IMG/VR virus record: IMGVR_UViG_3300032213_000579
Coordinates: 1-38,769 of that record
Direction: 5' to 3' (one strand)
From: a virus
DNA length: 38,769 bases
The notes under the pieces were generated by a model. The model made no database searches. It worked only from the letters and a program-made list of their open reading frames with translations, and was not told the origin of the DNA. Within the stretch, counting starts at the first letter, position 1, and each line of letters begins with the position of its first letter. The position numbers and the translations under genes are program-made. This document shows positions 1-6,333 of the stretch, piece after piece.

Positions 1-123
1 ACAGCCCCGAGGAGGCCATAGGCGGCTGGGCGCGTTGCGGCAACGGCATAACGCTACCGGAGCCATCCGTAACGTCAGGGTTGACCTCAAGGTAAGGCCA
101 GTTATTCGTGTTAGCAGTCTTCC
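1..123. repeat. Terminal direct repeat, left copy
   Basis: These bases are identical to 38647-38769. Both copies lie inside the portal coding sequence and keep its frame. This most likely reflects the assembly overlap of a circular or circularly permuted genome rather than a physical terminus. Confidence 0.95.
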
Positions 124-1276
124 ACTGCTGCTCGTAGCCTTCAAACTGCCCACCGTAGCCAATAAACGGGGCTTTTGGGGCAAGGGCAAGCATTTCGGCT
201 TCTTGGGAAACCCAGTAGTTGTACATACGTTGGGCGTCTTTGGCGTTACGCACCAAGCCCGAAACGTACATCCGACCGTCAATTTCCCACTCGTTGCCGA
301 CCACGCGGACCACGGGGATAGACACGCCAGCCCAGTCCTGAGCCTCTAGAATCTGGTAGCCGTTGGTCTTGCACCACTTTACGGTCTTAACGTCCGTTTG
401 GCGCTGGCGCAGGATGGGCATACCCATTGCTTCCGCACGCTTGGCCTCGGGCGAACCCTGCAAAGCCGACACGTTGCCGGGGTACAGGTTGAGCGTCTTG
501 CGCTCATGCTCGATGTAGAAGTATTCGGCAATACGGACGGTTTTGTCGCTAATCCACTGCGACAGCCCTTGGTCACCGATACCCCGCGTCATGATAGACG
601 AGATGGGTTCAGCGTCAGGGAACAGCCGCTCGTACTCATCTTTGGTCAAATCTTCCGTAATGAAGCACCACTGGGCATCCGACCCGCAGGGGTCTTGGAT
701 TGTGGGGTCCATGTACACGGAAAACGAGTTGCGAATACGCTGAATGCGGATGTCTTGGTCAAAGGTATTTTCATCGCAATACTCGGTCAGTATGCGAATG
801 TAACCTTCGCCGTAGGTGACTTGGTTGTCACAAGCGGTGTCGTAGGCAACGTCGGCGTCAGAGATGTACTCGATGTGCCGCACGATGCCGTCAAACACTT
901 CCGCAACTTGCAGGTCTGCCTTGTCATCCACGGGGATGACTTTGCCCGAGGGCCGGTTCTGCCGCTGGTCATTGGTGACCTGACGAACGTGCTGCGGCAG
1001 CTTATTGATGGTCAGACAGGGGCGAGCATTGATGGTTTGCCCCTGCACCGACCCTCGGGTCGCTAGAACGTCTGCGGGCCACTGCCACTGGTTGTCAGGG
1101 CTAGCGGCAAGGAAGCGCAGGTCGTCCAATTCATCTTCGCGGGAGTCGCTGTACGCCGAGATGGCTTGCGTAAAGCGAGTACGGGCAACAGCAAGGATGT
1201 CCGTGTCATCCTTGTTGCGACGGGAGGACGGGCTGTTAGCAACCCGTTCTGCGCCAATCATGCCCGTATCAGCCAT
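1..1276 (-). CDS. Portal protein, P22-like, N-terminal part (gene continues at 38646)
   Basis: This is the dodecameric ring at the capsid vertex through which DNA is packaged and ejected. The frame opens at ATG 1274-1276 (MADTGMIGAERVANS) and runs off the left edge without a stop. It resumes in register at the right end of the window, giving 743 residues in total against 725 in P22 gp1. The N-terminal half has typical P22-family features: an acidic helix after about residue 40 (DSREDELDDLRFLAASP), then NQWQWP and a conserved INKLPQHVRQVTNDQRQNRP stretch near residue 100. The start overlaps the TAA of the upstream small gene (TAATG), which implies translational coupling. The family call comes from residue pattern and gene order, with scaffold, coat, gp4-like and gp10-like proteins downstream. 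Confidence 0.93.
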   Translation of the reverse strand, partial: MADTGMIGAERVANSPSSRRNKDDTDILAVARTRFTQAISAYSDSREDELDDLRFLAASPDNQWQWPADVLATRGSVQGQTINARPCLTINKLPQHVRQVTNDQRQNRPSGKVIPVDDKADLQVAEVFDGIVRHIEYISDADVAYDTACDNQVTYGEGYIRILTEYCDENTFDQDIRIQRIRNSFSVYMDPTIQDPCGSDAQWCFITEDLTKDEYERLFPDAEPISSIMTRGIGDQGLSQWISDKTVRIAEYFYIEHERKTLNLYPGNVSALQGSPEAKRAEAMGMPILRQRQTDVKTVKWCKTNGYQILEAQDWAGVSIPVVRVVGNEWEIDGRMYVSGLVRNAKDAQRMYNYWVSQEAEMLALAPKAPFIGYGGQFEGYEQQWKTANTNNWPYLEVNPDVTDGSGSVMPLPQRAQPPMASSGL

Positions 1277-1416
1277 TACTTACGCTTCCCTTTTGCGGAA
1301 GACCGCTTGGTGGCATATGCGATGGCAACAGCCTGCTTTACGGGTTTGCCAGCCTTCACTTCAGCGGACACGTTCTTCTTAAACGCTGCCTTGCTGGGGG
1401 ACTTCATAAGCGGCAT
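1276..1416 (-). CDS. Small basic phage protein, DUF6496-like
   Basis: This is a 46-residue, very basic protein starting MPLMKSPSKAAFKKNVSAEV and ending in KRSSAKGKRK. The central KPVKQAVAIAYATKR pattern is typical of a short family common in phage genomes next to packaging genes (DUF6496 by recollection). Its function is unknown. The high charge would suit nucleic-acid or portal binding, but that is inference. ATG 1414-1416 is preferred over a longer upstream frame because the extension overlaps the 49-residue gene upstream. Its TAA overlaps the portal ATG. Confidence 0.72.
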   Translation of the reverse strand: MPLMKSPSKAAFKKNVSAEVKAGKPVKQAVAIAYATKRSSAKGKRK

Positions 1417-1417
1417 A

Positions 1418-1567
1418 TCACTTCCTCTTCGCAGTCTTGGCGCTTTCGCGGAACGCTTTTGCCGTAGGCGCACCCTTGGCACCGGGCTTACGCATCTTCT
1501 CGCCACTACCGGCGGCAATGCGTTCTTTCTTTTCGTGAATGTTGGCGTAGAGGCCAGGCTTTTTCAT
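1418..1567 (-). CDS. Conserved small lysine-rich phage protein (49 aa)
   Basis: The sequence begins MKKPGLYANIHEKKERIAAG, continues SGEKMRKPGAKGAPTAKAF and ends AKTAKRK. This exact style of protein recurs as a hypothetical gene in many podovirus and siphovirus packaging regions. No enzyme motif is visible. It is highly basic and probably largely unstructured. Its ATG overlaps the TGA of the upstream DUF6321-like gene (ATGA), and its TGA lies one base before the next start, so it sits in a tightly coupled run of small genes between the terminase and the portal. Confidence 0.78.
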   Translation of the reverse strand: MKKPGLYANIHEKKERIAAGSGEKMRKPGAKGAPTAKAFRESAKTAKRK

Positions 1568-1827
1568 TTGCAGTTCCACCTACGAAGACTTGCCTTAGCG
1601 CGTTCCCCGTCCTTAGCCTTGGCGGCTACGCCACCCATGCGGGCGCAGAACGAGGCTTTACGCCCCTTGTCCGCTTCCGTCTTAGGATGCGGAGCCGGGG
1701 CTTTCAAGTTGCTACCCGTTGCGCGGTTGTACTTCTCACGGCCTTTAGCAGTCAAGCCAGCGCCTTGCGAGGTGGGCTTTTTCTCGCCACGACCTACAGA
1801 CAAGGACACTGACTTTTTGCTAGCCAT
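1564..1827 (-). CDS. DUF6321-like phage protein (87 aa)
   Basis: The protein opens MASKKSVSLSVGRGEKKPTS, followed by a GAGLTAKGREKYNRATGSNL block and a C-terminal KASFCARMGGVAAKAKDGERA. The GLTxKGRxKYNRATGSNLKAP signature and the SFCARM motif match a small phage family I recall as DUF6321. Function unknown. It is strongly basic, cytoplasmic by appearance, and may associate with packaging or virion DNA. It overlaps the next gene by an ATGA stop-start. Confidence 0.78.
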   Translation of the reverse strand: MASKKSVSLSVGRGEKKPTSQGAGLTAKGREKYNRATGSNLKAPAPHPKTEADKGRKASFCARMGGVAAKAKDGERAKASLRRWNCK

Positions 1828-1829
1828 GC

Positions 1830-2243
1830 TTACACGCAGTGGATGATGGCAAAGTTAACAACAACCGCTTCAGCCAGCGCACCAGCAGTCGTATTACGCA
1901 GCGTGATGGACACCGTGCCGGTGCCAAGCGCATCAACCCACAGGTTGTACGAGGCAGCGGTTGCGCCAGAAGAAAGGTTCAAAATAACGATGTCGTTGGC
2001 GCTGATAAACGAGTTGTTCAGCGTGAACGACACGTTGGTCGTTGCAGCAAGGCTGGCAGCGTTCAGCGTAATGCGGCCAGCCGACTTGTTCAGCGTGACA
2101 GCAGTAGACTTGCTGGTGGCCTGCGTGACAGTGCCCTGTGCAGCGGCGGTATAACCAAATTCGCTGTCAGAATAAATTTTGTCAGCGCCGATGATGTTTT
2201 GGTCTTCGTACGCAACGCCGATTGGCTTGGTATTCGTGGTCAT
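1830..2243 (-). CDS. Probable beta-rich virion protein (137 aa)
   Basis: After a short N-terminus (MTTNTKPIGVAYEDQNIIGA) the protein is Thr/Ala/Ser-rich with alternating hydrophobic residues: VTQATSKSTAVTLNKSAGRI, NVSFTLNNSFI, GTVSITLRNTTAG. This QATSKSTxVTLNKxxGxI pattern recurs at the ends of many phage structural and fibre proteins, so a decoration or fibre-tip role is plausible but unproven. ATG 2241-2243 is chosen because it lies two bases after the terminase stop and is preceded by GGGAAG. The upstream in-frame ATG would overlap the terminase. Confidence 0.68.
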   Translation of the reverse strand: MTTNTKPIGVAYEDQNIIGADKIYSDSEFGYTAAAQGTVTQATSKSTAVTLNKSAGRITLNAASLAATTNVSFTLNNSFISANDIVILNLSSGATAASYNLWVDALGTGTVSITLRNTTAGALAEAVVVNFAIIHCV

Positions 2244-2245
2244 AA

Positions 2246-3769
2246 CTAACTTCCCATCCAAGAATTGGAGACAGTGCCGTCCCTATAGGTTCGGACGGGG
2301 TTGCGCGCAGTATACTCCCGATGCGCCACGGGGAAAGCAAAAGTTACTGCGATGGCGTCGGCAGCGTCCGGTGAGGCTAGCCCCCGAGCCTTCATTTCCT
2401 TTTTGCCCTCAAGGAATATTGTACCCGCAGAATTGGGTTTCTTGGTAGGGCCAACCAAATCTGCCTTCAGTTGGCGGTCTTCCTTCACGGAAGCGGTTTT
2501 CAACCAGTCCCGCATTGCCCCCCACATTTCCGCCCGCTTGTTGCCCCACGCCACCGGATTCTTGGCCTTCCAGCCAAAGTTGACGCCACGGACTTTGTAC
2601 TTCTGCTCGGTTAGGCGGTCAAGGATGCCGTAGCCCAACCCGCCCTCGTCTATGCAGACCAGCGCAGGGCGGTAGTCCTCAATCGCCTCAATCACCCGCC
2701 CAACCACCGTCATGGTGTCCTCACCGGAATACCGCTTGAGGGCGATGATGTCGCGGCCTTGGCGCACGGCAATCACGGTTGAGTCCGCGCCACCACGGGC
2801 GGGGTCTACACCGATGACCACGGGGGCCGTCTCATCCTTCCACCGGGGACGCTTAAACGCCTCATCTACCCAGTGCGCGGGGATAAACTGGTCATCACCG
2901 ACAGACGGAAACTCCCCGTACACCTCAATCTTCGCCTGGGGCGAATCCTCACCGTATTCGTCAATGATTTGCTTGTAAACGGAGTGGTCAGTGCCTTCAA
3001 CATCCAGCGAGTTGATGTTTTTGGACTTCCAAAAAGCCCGTTTGGCGGCAAAACACTCAAAAAAGTAGCCCGTAGGGCGTCGAGGGTTAGAAAACGCTAA
3101 CCAAAAGCGGTGCGGCGTGTTCTCGGTGAAAAAACCCTGAGAAACGTCCCAGATGGCGTCCGGAATACCACTGGCTTCGTCAAAAATCAGCATAACGCCG
3201 TCGTGGTTATGCACACCGGCATAGGAATCGGGGTTTTCCGCTGACCACAGGCGGCCTTCCACCGACCAGTAGCGCGTACCCTTACGCAGGTCACGCTCCA
3301 CCAACTCCGTCAGCCACTTGGCGGGCATAACGCGGGTAGCCGATATCTCCCACCAGTGGCTGTTTATCAACATCGCCAGCCACTTTGTGATTTCCGCCCA
3401 TGTGACCGAGCGAAGCTGGGCTTCCGAGTTAGCTGAGACGATGACGGTAGACCCAATACGGGTGGTCACCATCCACAGGATGAGCCACGACACCAGCGCA
3501 GACTTGCCGATACCGCGACCGGAGGCTAACGCTAGGCGGAATACGTCGAAATCTACCTTGCCACCGTTAGCCGCAATGTGCGTTTTCAGGTCACGCAGTA
3601 CGTCCCGCTGCCACTTACGCGGACCACGGAAGTGTTCTAGCGGCGTACCCTTCTCGCCCCACGGGAAAGCAAAGTTGACAAAGGCTTCTGGGTCGTTGGC
3701 TATGGCAGGTGTCCATAGCTTAGCCATGAGCATTTGCTCATCGGCAGAGGAGTACTTTGGCTCTTGCAT
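2246..3769 (-). CDS. terL: Terminase large subunit (ATPase and nuclease)
   Basis: This is the packaging motor that cuts the concatemer and pumps DNA through the portal. The 507-residue length is usual for the family. The ATPase domain has a Walker A at residues 83-91 (SGRGIGKSA) and a Walker B VMLIFDE at 192-198. The C-terminal RNase H-like nuclease has acidic positions in VIGVDPARGG (D322), VCIDEGG (D374) and SPDAADA (D468, D471). The ATG overlaps the TAA of the Gly/Met-rich gene upstream (TAATG). Gene order is small subunit, unknown, large subunit. The sequence alone does not settle headful versus site-specific cutting, but the circularly permuted appearance of the window favours headful. 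Confidence 0.96.
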   Translation of the reverse strand: MQEPKYSSADEQMLMAKLWTPAIANDPEAFVNFAFPWGEKGTPLEHFRGPRKWQRDVLRDLKTHIAANGGKVDFDVFRLALASGRGIGKSALVSWLILWMVTTRIGSTVIVSANSEAQLRSVTWAEITKWLAMLINSHWWEISATRVMPAKWLTELVERDLRKGTRYWSVEGRLWSAENPDSYAGVHNHDGVMLIFDEASGIPDAIWDVSQGFFTENTPHRFWLAFSNPRRPTGYFFECFAAKRAFWKSKNINSLDVEGTDHSVYKQIIDEYGEDSPQAKIEVYGEFPSVGDDQFIPAHWVDEAFKRPRWKDETAPVVIGVDPARGGADSTVIAVRQGRDIIALKRYSGEDTMTVVGRVIEAIEDYRPALVCIDEGGLGYGILDRLTEQKYKVRGVNFGWKAKNPVAWGNKRAEMWGAMRDWLKTASVKEDRQLKADLVGPTKKPNSAGTIFLEGKKEMKARGLASPDAADAIAVTFAFPVAHREYTARNPVRTYRDGTVSNSWMGS

Positions 3770-4113
3770 TACTCAATGCTGGCGTAAGGAGACGGCATCT
3801 GCCCGTACATACTGTTCAGCGCATTCTGCCCACGGAACGGACGCATACCACGGTTACGCATAAGCGGGTACTGCTGCATCTGCTGCATACCCATCTGCGG
3901 GTAACCACCGTACTGCCCCATCATGTACTGCGGCGACATACCGCCGAATGCAAAGCCAGGATTGCCCCCACCGTAGCCCATACCCCCACCGCTACCAGCA
4001 GAATAAGGGTCACCACCATACGCACCGGGAGCGACCATAGCATTCTGCCCATACTTGTTCCCCGCCACAGGCATCTGGTAGTTAGGCATACCGCCAAAGT
4101 ACGGATTGTTCAC
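3769..4113 (-). CDS. Gly/Met/Tyr/Gln-rich low-complexity protein between terminase genes
   Basis: This 114-residue protein is dominated by Gly, Met, Tyr, Gln, Pro and Asn (YGGDPYSAGSGGGMGYGGG, YMMGQYGGYPQMGMQQMQQY), with almost no charge until an arginine patch (MRNRGMRPFRG). There is no membrane segment or recognised domain. The composition is prion-like. The start is GTG at 4111-4113, overlapping the TGA of the small terminase subunit (GTGA), and the stop overlaps the terL ATG, so it is co-translated with both. Function unknown. It may be a packaging accessory or a minor virion protein. Confidence 0.75.
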   Translation of the reverse strand: MNNPYFGGMPNYQMPVAGNKYGQNAMVAPGAYGGDPYSAGSGGGMGYGGGNPGFAFGGMSPQYMMGQYGGYPQMGMQQMQQYPLMRNRGMRPFRGQNALNSMYGQMPSPYASIE

Positions 4114-4568
4114 TGGGCCACCTCTACGTCTTGAACGACACGGCCTTCCAGCCTTTGGGGCGGATTGTAGTCGAGGCTAGGGGCAACGTCCACCACACGG
4201 GCATTGGCGGCTTCCAGCGCCGCTGTGATGCTGATGCGCTGGTACACGTCCACGCTGACCTCTTGCTTGGCTGTCCAGTCGTGGCGGTGCTGGAGGATAG
4301 ACAGCGCCGCCTTGGCGTCGCCGCTGCGGGCCGCCTCCATCATGTAGCCGGACAGCTCCATCTCAGAGTCAGCCTTGCCCTTGCGCGCCGCCATGTCCGC
4401 TATCGGGTCCATCTGGCACAGGCGGTTGTACTCGGTCGGCAGCATACCGGCAGCGAGCGCCAGCGCGTCGCCCTTCAACCCGAACCTGGCGGCGTCATAG
4501 ATGCGCTGCAAGCGCGCTTCGGTCGCCTTGAGGACGCGAGGTTCAAAGGGCAATGATTTGAAGGTCAT
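4110..4568 (-). CDS. terS: Terminase small subunit (probable)
   Basis: It would recognise the packaging site and load the large subunit. The 152-residue protein is mostly helical. An N-terminal segment (ATEARLQRIYDAARFGLKGD, then ALALAAGMLPTEYNRLCQ) resembles the helix-turn-helix of small terminases, and residues 65-100 hold a helical stretch (SGYMMEAARSGDAKAALSIL). The call rests on this fold pattern and on being the first gene of the packaging operon just ahead of terL. No obvious ribosome-binding site precedes the ATG at 4566-4568. A -10-like TATGCT lies only 11 bases upstream of the ATG, so the transcript may be nearly leaderless. Confidence 0.75.
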   Translation of the reverse strand: MTFKSLPFEPRVLKATEARLQRIYDAARFGLKGDALALAAGMLPTEYNRLCQMDPIADMAARKGKADSEMELSGYMMEAARSGDAKAALSILQHRHDWTAKQEVSVDVYQRISITAALEAANARVVDVAPSLDYNPPQRLEGRVVQDVEVAQ

Positions 4569-4579
4569 GGCTTAAGACT

Positions 4580-4609
4580 AGCATAAAAAAAATAAATTGT
4601 TCACGACCC
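4580..4609 (-). promoter_or_regulatory. Weak candidate late promoter ahead of terS
   Basis: On the minus strand a TATGCT hexamer (4585-4580) follows a run of eight T. No good -35 sits 16-18 bases upstream, so an activator or another start site may be needed. It is the only -10-like element close to the terS start. Confidence 0.3.
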
Positions 4610-4686
4610 CACCGTCACAGTCACGGCCCTTGCGTCGGCCCTACCGGGGGGGGTCTGCGCGTGCTGCACTGCCACATGGCCTGGTC

Positions 4687-4784
4687 TCAGCCTATTGATA
4701 TCAGCCTACTGATGTTAGCCTCCTGATATCAGCCTACTGATGTCAGCCTACTAATGTCAGCCTACTGATGTCAGCCTACTGATG
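4687..4784. repeat. Seven tandem copies of a 14-bp repeat
   Basis: Seven units sit head to tail with no spacer, starting at 4687, 4701, 4715, 4729, 4743, 4757 and 4771. The consensus is TCAGCCTACTGATG. Units 2, 4, 6 and 7 match it exactly. Units 1, 3 and 5 differ at one to four positions. Each unit contains the short inverted pair TCAG/CTGA around CCTA. The 14-base period is not a multiple of three, so this is not a coding repeat. It resembles replication iterons or a multi-site operator. Confidence 0.93.
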
Positions 4785-5095
4785 TGGGCAGTGTGGGTAG
4801 TGCCCACAGCATCGCAGCCCACATATATAGCGTGGTCAATTGTGGGTGGTTATATAACCAGTACTGTATGCATAACCACCCACAACGTGCCACCGTGCCT
4901 ACTTCGCATAAAGTGTGGGCACTTTGGGCATGCCCACAAAATCGCTCCCAGCTTTGTGCAGCGGTATACGTATATCCATATACACAATAACCCTACCTTT
5001 TATACTTGGCTTCTTTTTCATCTACTAAAACACTACCCACAAGGTAATAATCATATGCAAATCAATAACTTAAGTGATTTTCGCCACTACCCACA
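4783..5095. repeat. Cluster of ten TGTGGG/CCCACA sites
   Basis: TGTGGG occurs at 4783, 4792, 4841 and 4914. Its complement CCCACA occurs at 4803, 4818, 4879, 4933, 5036 and 5090. Several are extended and paired in opposite orientation: TGTGGGCA 4783-4790 with TGCCCACA 4801-4808, and TGTGGGCA 4914-4921 with TGCCCACA 4931-4938. CACTACCCACAA occurs twice, at 5031-5042 and 5085-5096. The density is far above chance for a hexamer in about 310 bp and indicates a dedicated DNA-binding protein. Confidence 0.88.
4840..4885. repeat. 14-bp perfect inverted repeat with nested palindrome
   Basis: TTGTGGGTGGTTAT (4840-4853) is repeated in perfect inverse at 4872-4885, with an 18-bp loop. Nested at the left arm is a second perfect 14-bp palindrome, TGGTTATATAACCA (4847-4860). 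The two structures are mutually exclusive as cruciforms. As duplex DNA they look like dimer binding sites carrying the TGTGGG core. Confidence 0.9.
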
Positions 5096-5171
5096 ATTGA
5101 CCACGCCGCTACACACAGCGCCACCAAACCACCCACGCATACAAAACTAACGCACACATGAAAATATCTCA

Positions 5172-5210
5172 TGCAAGATTGTTTGACATTGTGCAAGATT
5201 GTGGTATTCT
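5172..5210 (+). promoter_or_regulatory. Early sigma70-type promoter with duplicated operator-like element
   Basis: TTGACA (5183-5188) and TATTCT (5205-5210) are separated by 16 bases, about 50 bp ahead of the first early gene. The element TGCAAGATTGT occurs twice, at 5172-5182 directly upstream of the -35 and at 5192-5202 inside the spacer, exactly 20 bp (about two helical turns) apart. This places two equivalent sites on one face of the promoter. An activator or repressor site is inferred. Confidence 0.75.
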
Positions 5211-5260
5211 ACTTTTAAGGGTAGCAATCCCGCCACCCAGCGCCCAGAGGAAAAGACGCC

Positions 5261-5434
5261 ATGACATACGCCCACATCTACAAGCTCTGCCCGCAAGCTG
5301 GCGGCGGCTGGATGCTCACCATTACGAACGGCCCGGAACTGTTCAATGGTGCTATCAGCCAAACAGCTTTCAAAAGTAAAGCCGAAGCGAAGGCCGCCGC
5401 CGCCAAGCTTGGCGCTATCCCCCACAACTATTAA
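5261..5434 (+). CDS. Early protein 1, hypothetical (57 aa)
   Basis: This is the first gene after the early promoter. It encodes MTYAHIYKLCPQAGGGWMLT and ends in an Ala/Lys-rich helix (SKAEAKAAAAKLGAIPHNY). The start is supported by AGAGGAAAAG about nine bases upstream. It resembles the small alpha/beta domains common in early phage genes, but no function can be assigned. The stop is followed at once by a GC hairpin that recurs at 6281-6316. Confidence 0.7.
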   Translation: MTYAHIYKLCPQAGGGWMLTITNGPELFNGAISQTAFKSKAEAKAAAAKLGAIPHNY

Positions 5435-5435
5435 G

Positions 5436-5471
5436 CACCACACGGGGCGGCATCCAGCCGCCCCAGCACCA
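5436..5471 (+). repeat. 36-bp intergenic hairpin repeat, copy 1
   Basis: This stretch is identical to 6281-6316. It contains GGGGCGGC (5444-5451) and GCCGCCCC (5457-5464) around a five-base loop, forming a stable stem. There is no T-run after it, so a classical terminator is unlikely. A transcript stabiliser or attenuation element between early genes is more likely. Confidence 0.85.
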
Positions 5472-5485
5472 AAGGACACACGCAA

Positions 5486-5716
5486 ATGAACACCAAGACC
5501 ATCAAGAAGCCAACCAACACCACCATTGCCATCAATGGCAAGGAAGTTGTTTTTCCCCGTGAAATTCTTGGTCTGTTGGATGCGGCTATTCAACTGGCAC
5601 AAGACAAGGCTGCTGAACAAGCCAAGCAGTCTTTTTCCAATGATTACAATTACAACAGCCGCATGAAAGAAATGCTATTGAAGTCTGCACAAAAACTTGT
5701 GCGTGAAGCCAAGTAA
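5486..5716 (+). CDS. Early protein 2, hypothetical (76 aa)
   Basis: A short beta-like N-terminus (TTIAINGKEVVFPREI) is followed by a helical region (LLDAAIQLAQDKAAEQAKQS) and a basic helix (MKEMLLKSAQKLVREAK). No recognised domain. The leader AAAGGACACACGCAAATG belongs to a start-site sequence shared by at least four early genes (also 5767, 6334 and 7954). Base composition is richer in A/T than in the next gene. Confidence 0.72.
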   Translation: MNTKTIKKPTNTTIAINGKEVVFPREILGLLDAAIQLAQDKAAEQAKQSFSNDYNYNSRMKEMLLKSAQKLVREAK

Positions 5717-5766
5717 TACAAACTTAAAACCGACACATCGCCGCCCACACAAAAGGACACAAGACA

Positions 5767-6252
5767 ATGACCACCAAGACCCTCGCCGCCGACTACAGCG
5801 CCGCCGTTGACGCCAACATCGCCGCCCTCTTTGTCCTCGACGCCGCCCGCGCCGAACTCAAGACCGCGCAGGACTTCAAGGCGGGCTTCAAGCACGCCAG
5901 CCGCCTTGGTCGCATGCACCTGACCGCTCGCGTCAAGCGCGCCACCGCCGCCGTCAAGGCCGCCACCGCCGCGCAAAAGGCTTCGGAGTACGCCGTGATG
6001 CTCGCTGCCAGCATCCTCTACAGCGCCAAGCGCGCCAGCGAAATTGCGTATGACCCGTTTGAGCCGGAGACCTGCAAGTGCTGCGACCGCCCCATCAGCA
6101 GCGGCTTCGGGCTGATGATGGAGATGAGCGTCGGGCAGAAGTACACCACGCTGCCGGGTGTCATCCCCGCCGACCAGTCGCAGGGCTGGTTCGCCTTCCA
6201 CGACGTCTGCGGCTTCAAGACGCTGGCCCGCGCCCAGTACCGCCCGGCGTAA
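5767..6252 (+). CDS. Early protein 3, Ala-rich with CxxCC motif (161 aa)
   Basis: The first 100 residues are an Ala/Lys-rich helical, probably coiled-coil region (RVKRATAAVKAATAAQKASE). The C-terminal part contains ETCKCCDRPISSGFG and later a lone Cys-Gly (DVCGFKTLARAQYR), which may bind metal together with a histidine (FHDVC). Function unknown. The start is supported by AAAAGGACACAAGACAATG, the shared early leader. Codon use is strongly GC-ending, unlike early protein 2. Confidence 0.75.
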   Translation: MTTKTLAADYSAAVDANIAALFVLDAARAELKTAQDFKAGFKHASRLGRMHLTARVKRATAAVKAATAAQKASEYAVMLAASILYSAKRASEIAYDPFEPETCKCCDRPISSGFGLMMEMSVGQKYTTLPGVIPADQSQGWFAFHDVCGFKTLARAQYRPA

Positions 6253-6280
6253 GCCGGGCCGCTTCACTGCTGCCTAACAC

Positions 6281-6316
6281 CACCACACGGGGCGGCATCC
6301 AGCCGCCCCAGCACCA
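6281..6316 (+). repeat. 36-bp intergenic hairpin repeat, copy 2
   Basis: Exact copy of 5436-5471. The stem is 6289-6296 with 6302-6309 around ATCCA. As with copy 1, it sits between the stop of one early gene and the AGGACACA-type leader of the next, so hairpin plus leader appears to be a repeated intercistronic cassette. Confidence 0.85.
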
Positions 6317-6333
6317 CCACAGGACACAAGACA

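Larger units (their letters stand above)
4569..5260. other. Noncoding control region between late and early operons
   Basis: This 692-bp stretch separates minus-strand terS from the first plus-strand early gene. From left to right it holds the terS leader, a GC-rich part with a run of eight G near 4647, a seven-copy 14-bp tandem repeat (4687-4784), a cluster of TGTGGG/CCCACA sites with inverted repeats (4783-5095), an AT-rich stretch (about 4960-5160) and a sigma70-like promoter with a duplicated element (5172-5210). No convincing gene is present. The combination is what an origin of replication or a master operator region would look like. Confidence 0.85.

Noticed and set aside
1-123. True direct terminal repeats as in T7-like phages
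   Set aside because: The repeat lies in the middle of the portal gene and the frame continues through it. An assembly overlap of a circular or permuted genome explains it better.
398-1066. Plus-strand open frame opposite the portal
   Set aside because: It is antisense to the conserved portal sequence, has no ribosome site and does not resemble any family.
4687-4784. CRISPR array
   Set aside because: The repeats are only 14 bp, directly adjacent, with no spacers, and no cas genes are present.
4840-4885. Rho-independent terminator
   Set aside because: The loop is 18 bases, there is no T-run, and no gene ends near it.
4782-5150. Plus-strand open frames in the control region
   Set aside because: They consist of translated repeats and AT-rich sequence (His/Thr/Pro/Tyr-rich), have no ribosome site and overlap the binding-site cluster.
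4569-5260. DnaA boxes or attP site
   Set aside because: No clear TTATCCACA-type box was found, and there is no integrase or excisionase to make an attachment site likely.
5158-5379. Open frame starting MKISHARLF
   Set aside because: It overlaps the early promoter and the better-supported 57-residue gene at 5261, which has a good ribosome site and sensible composition.
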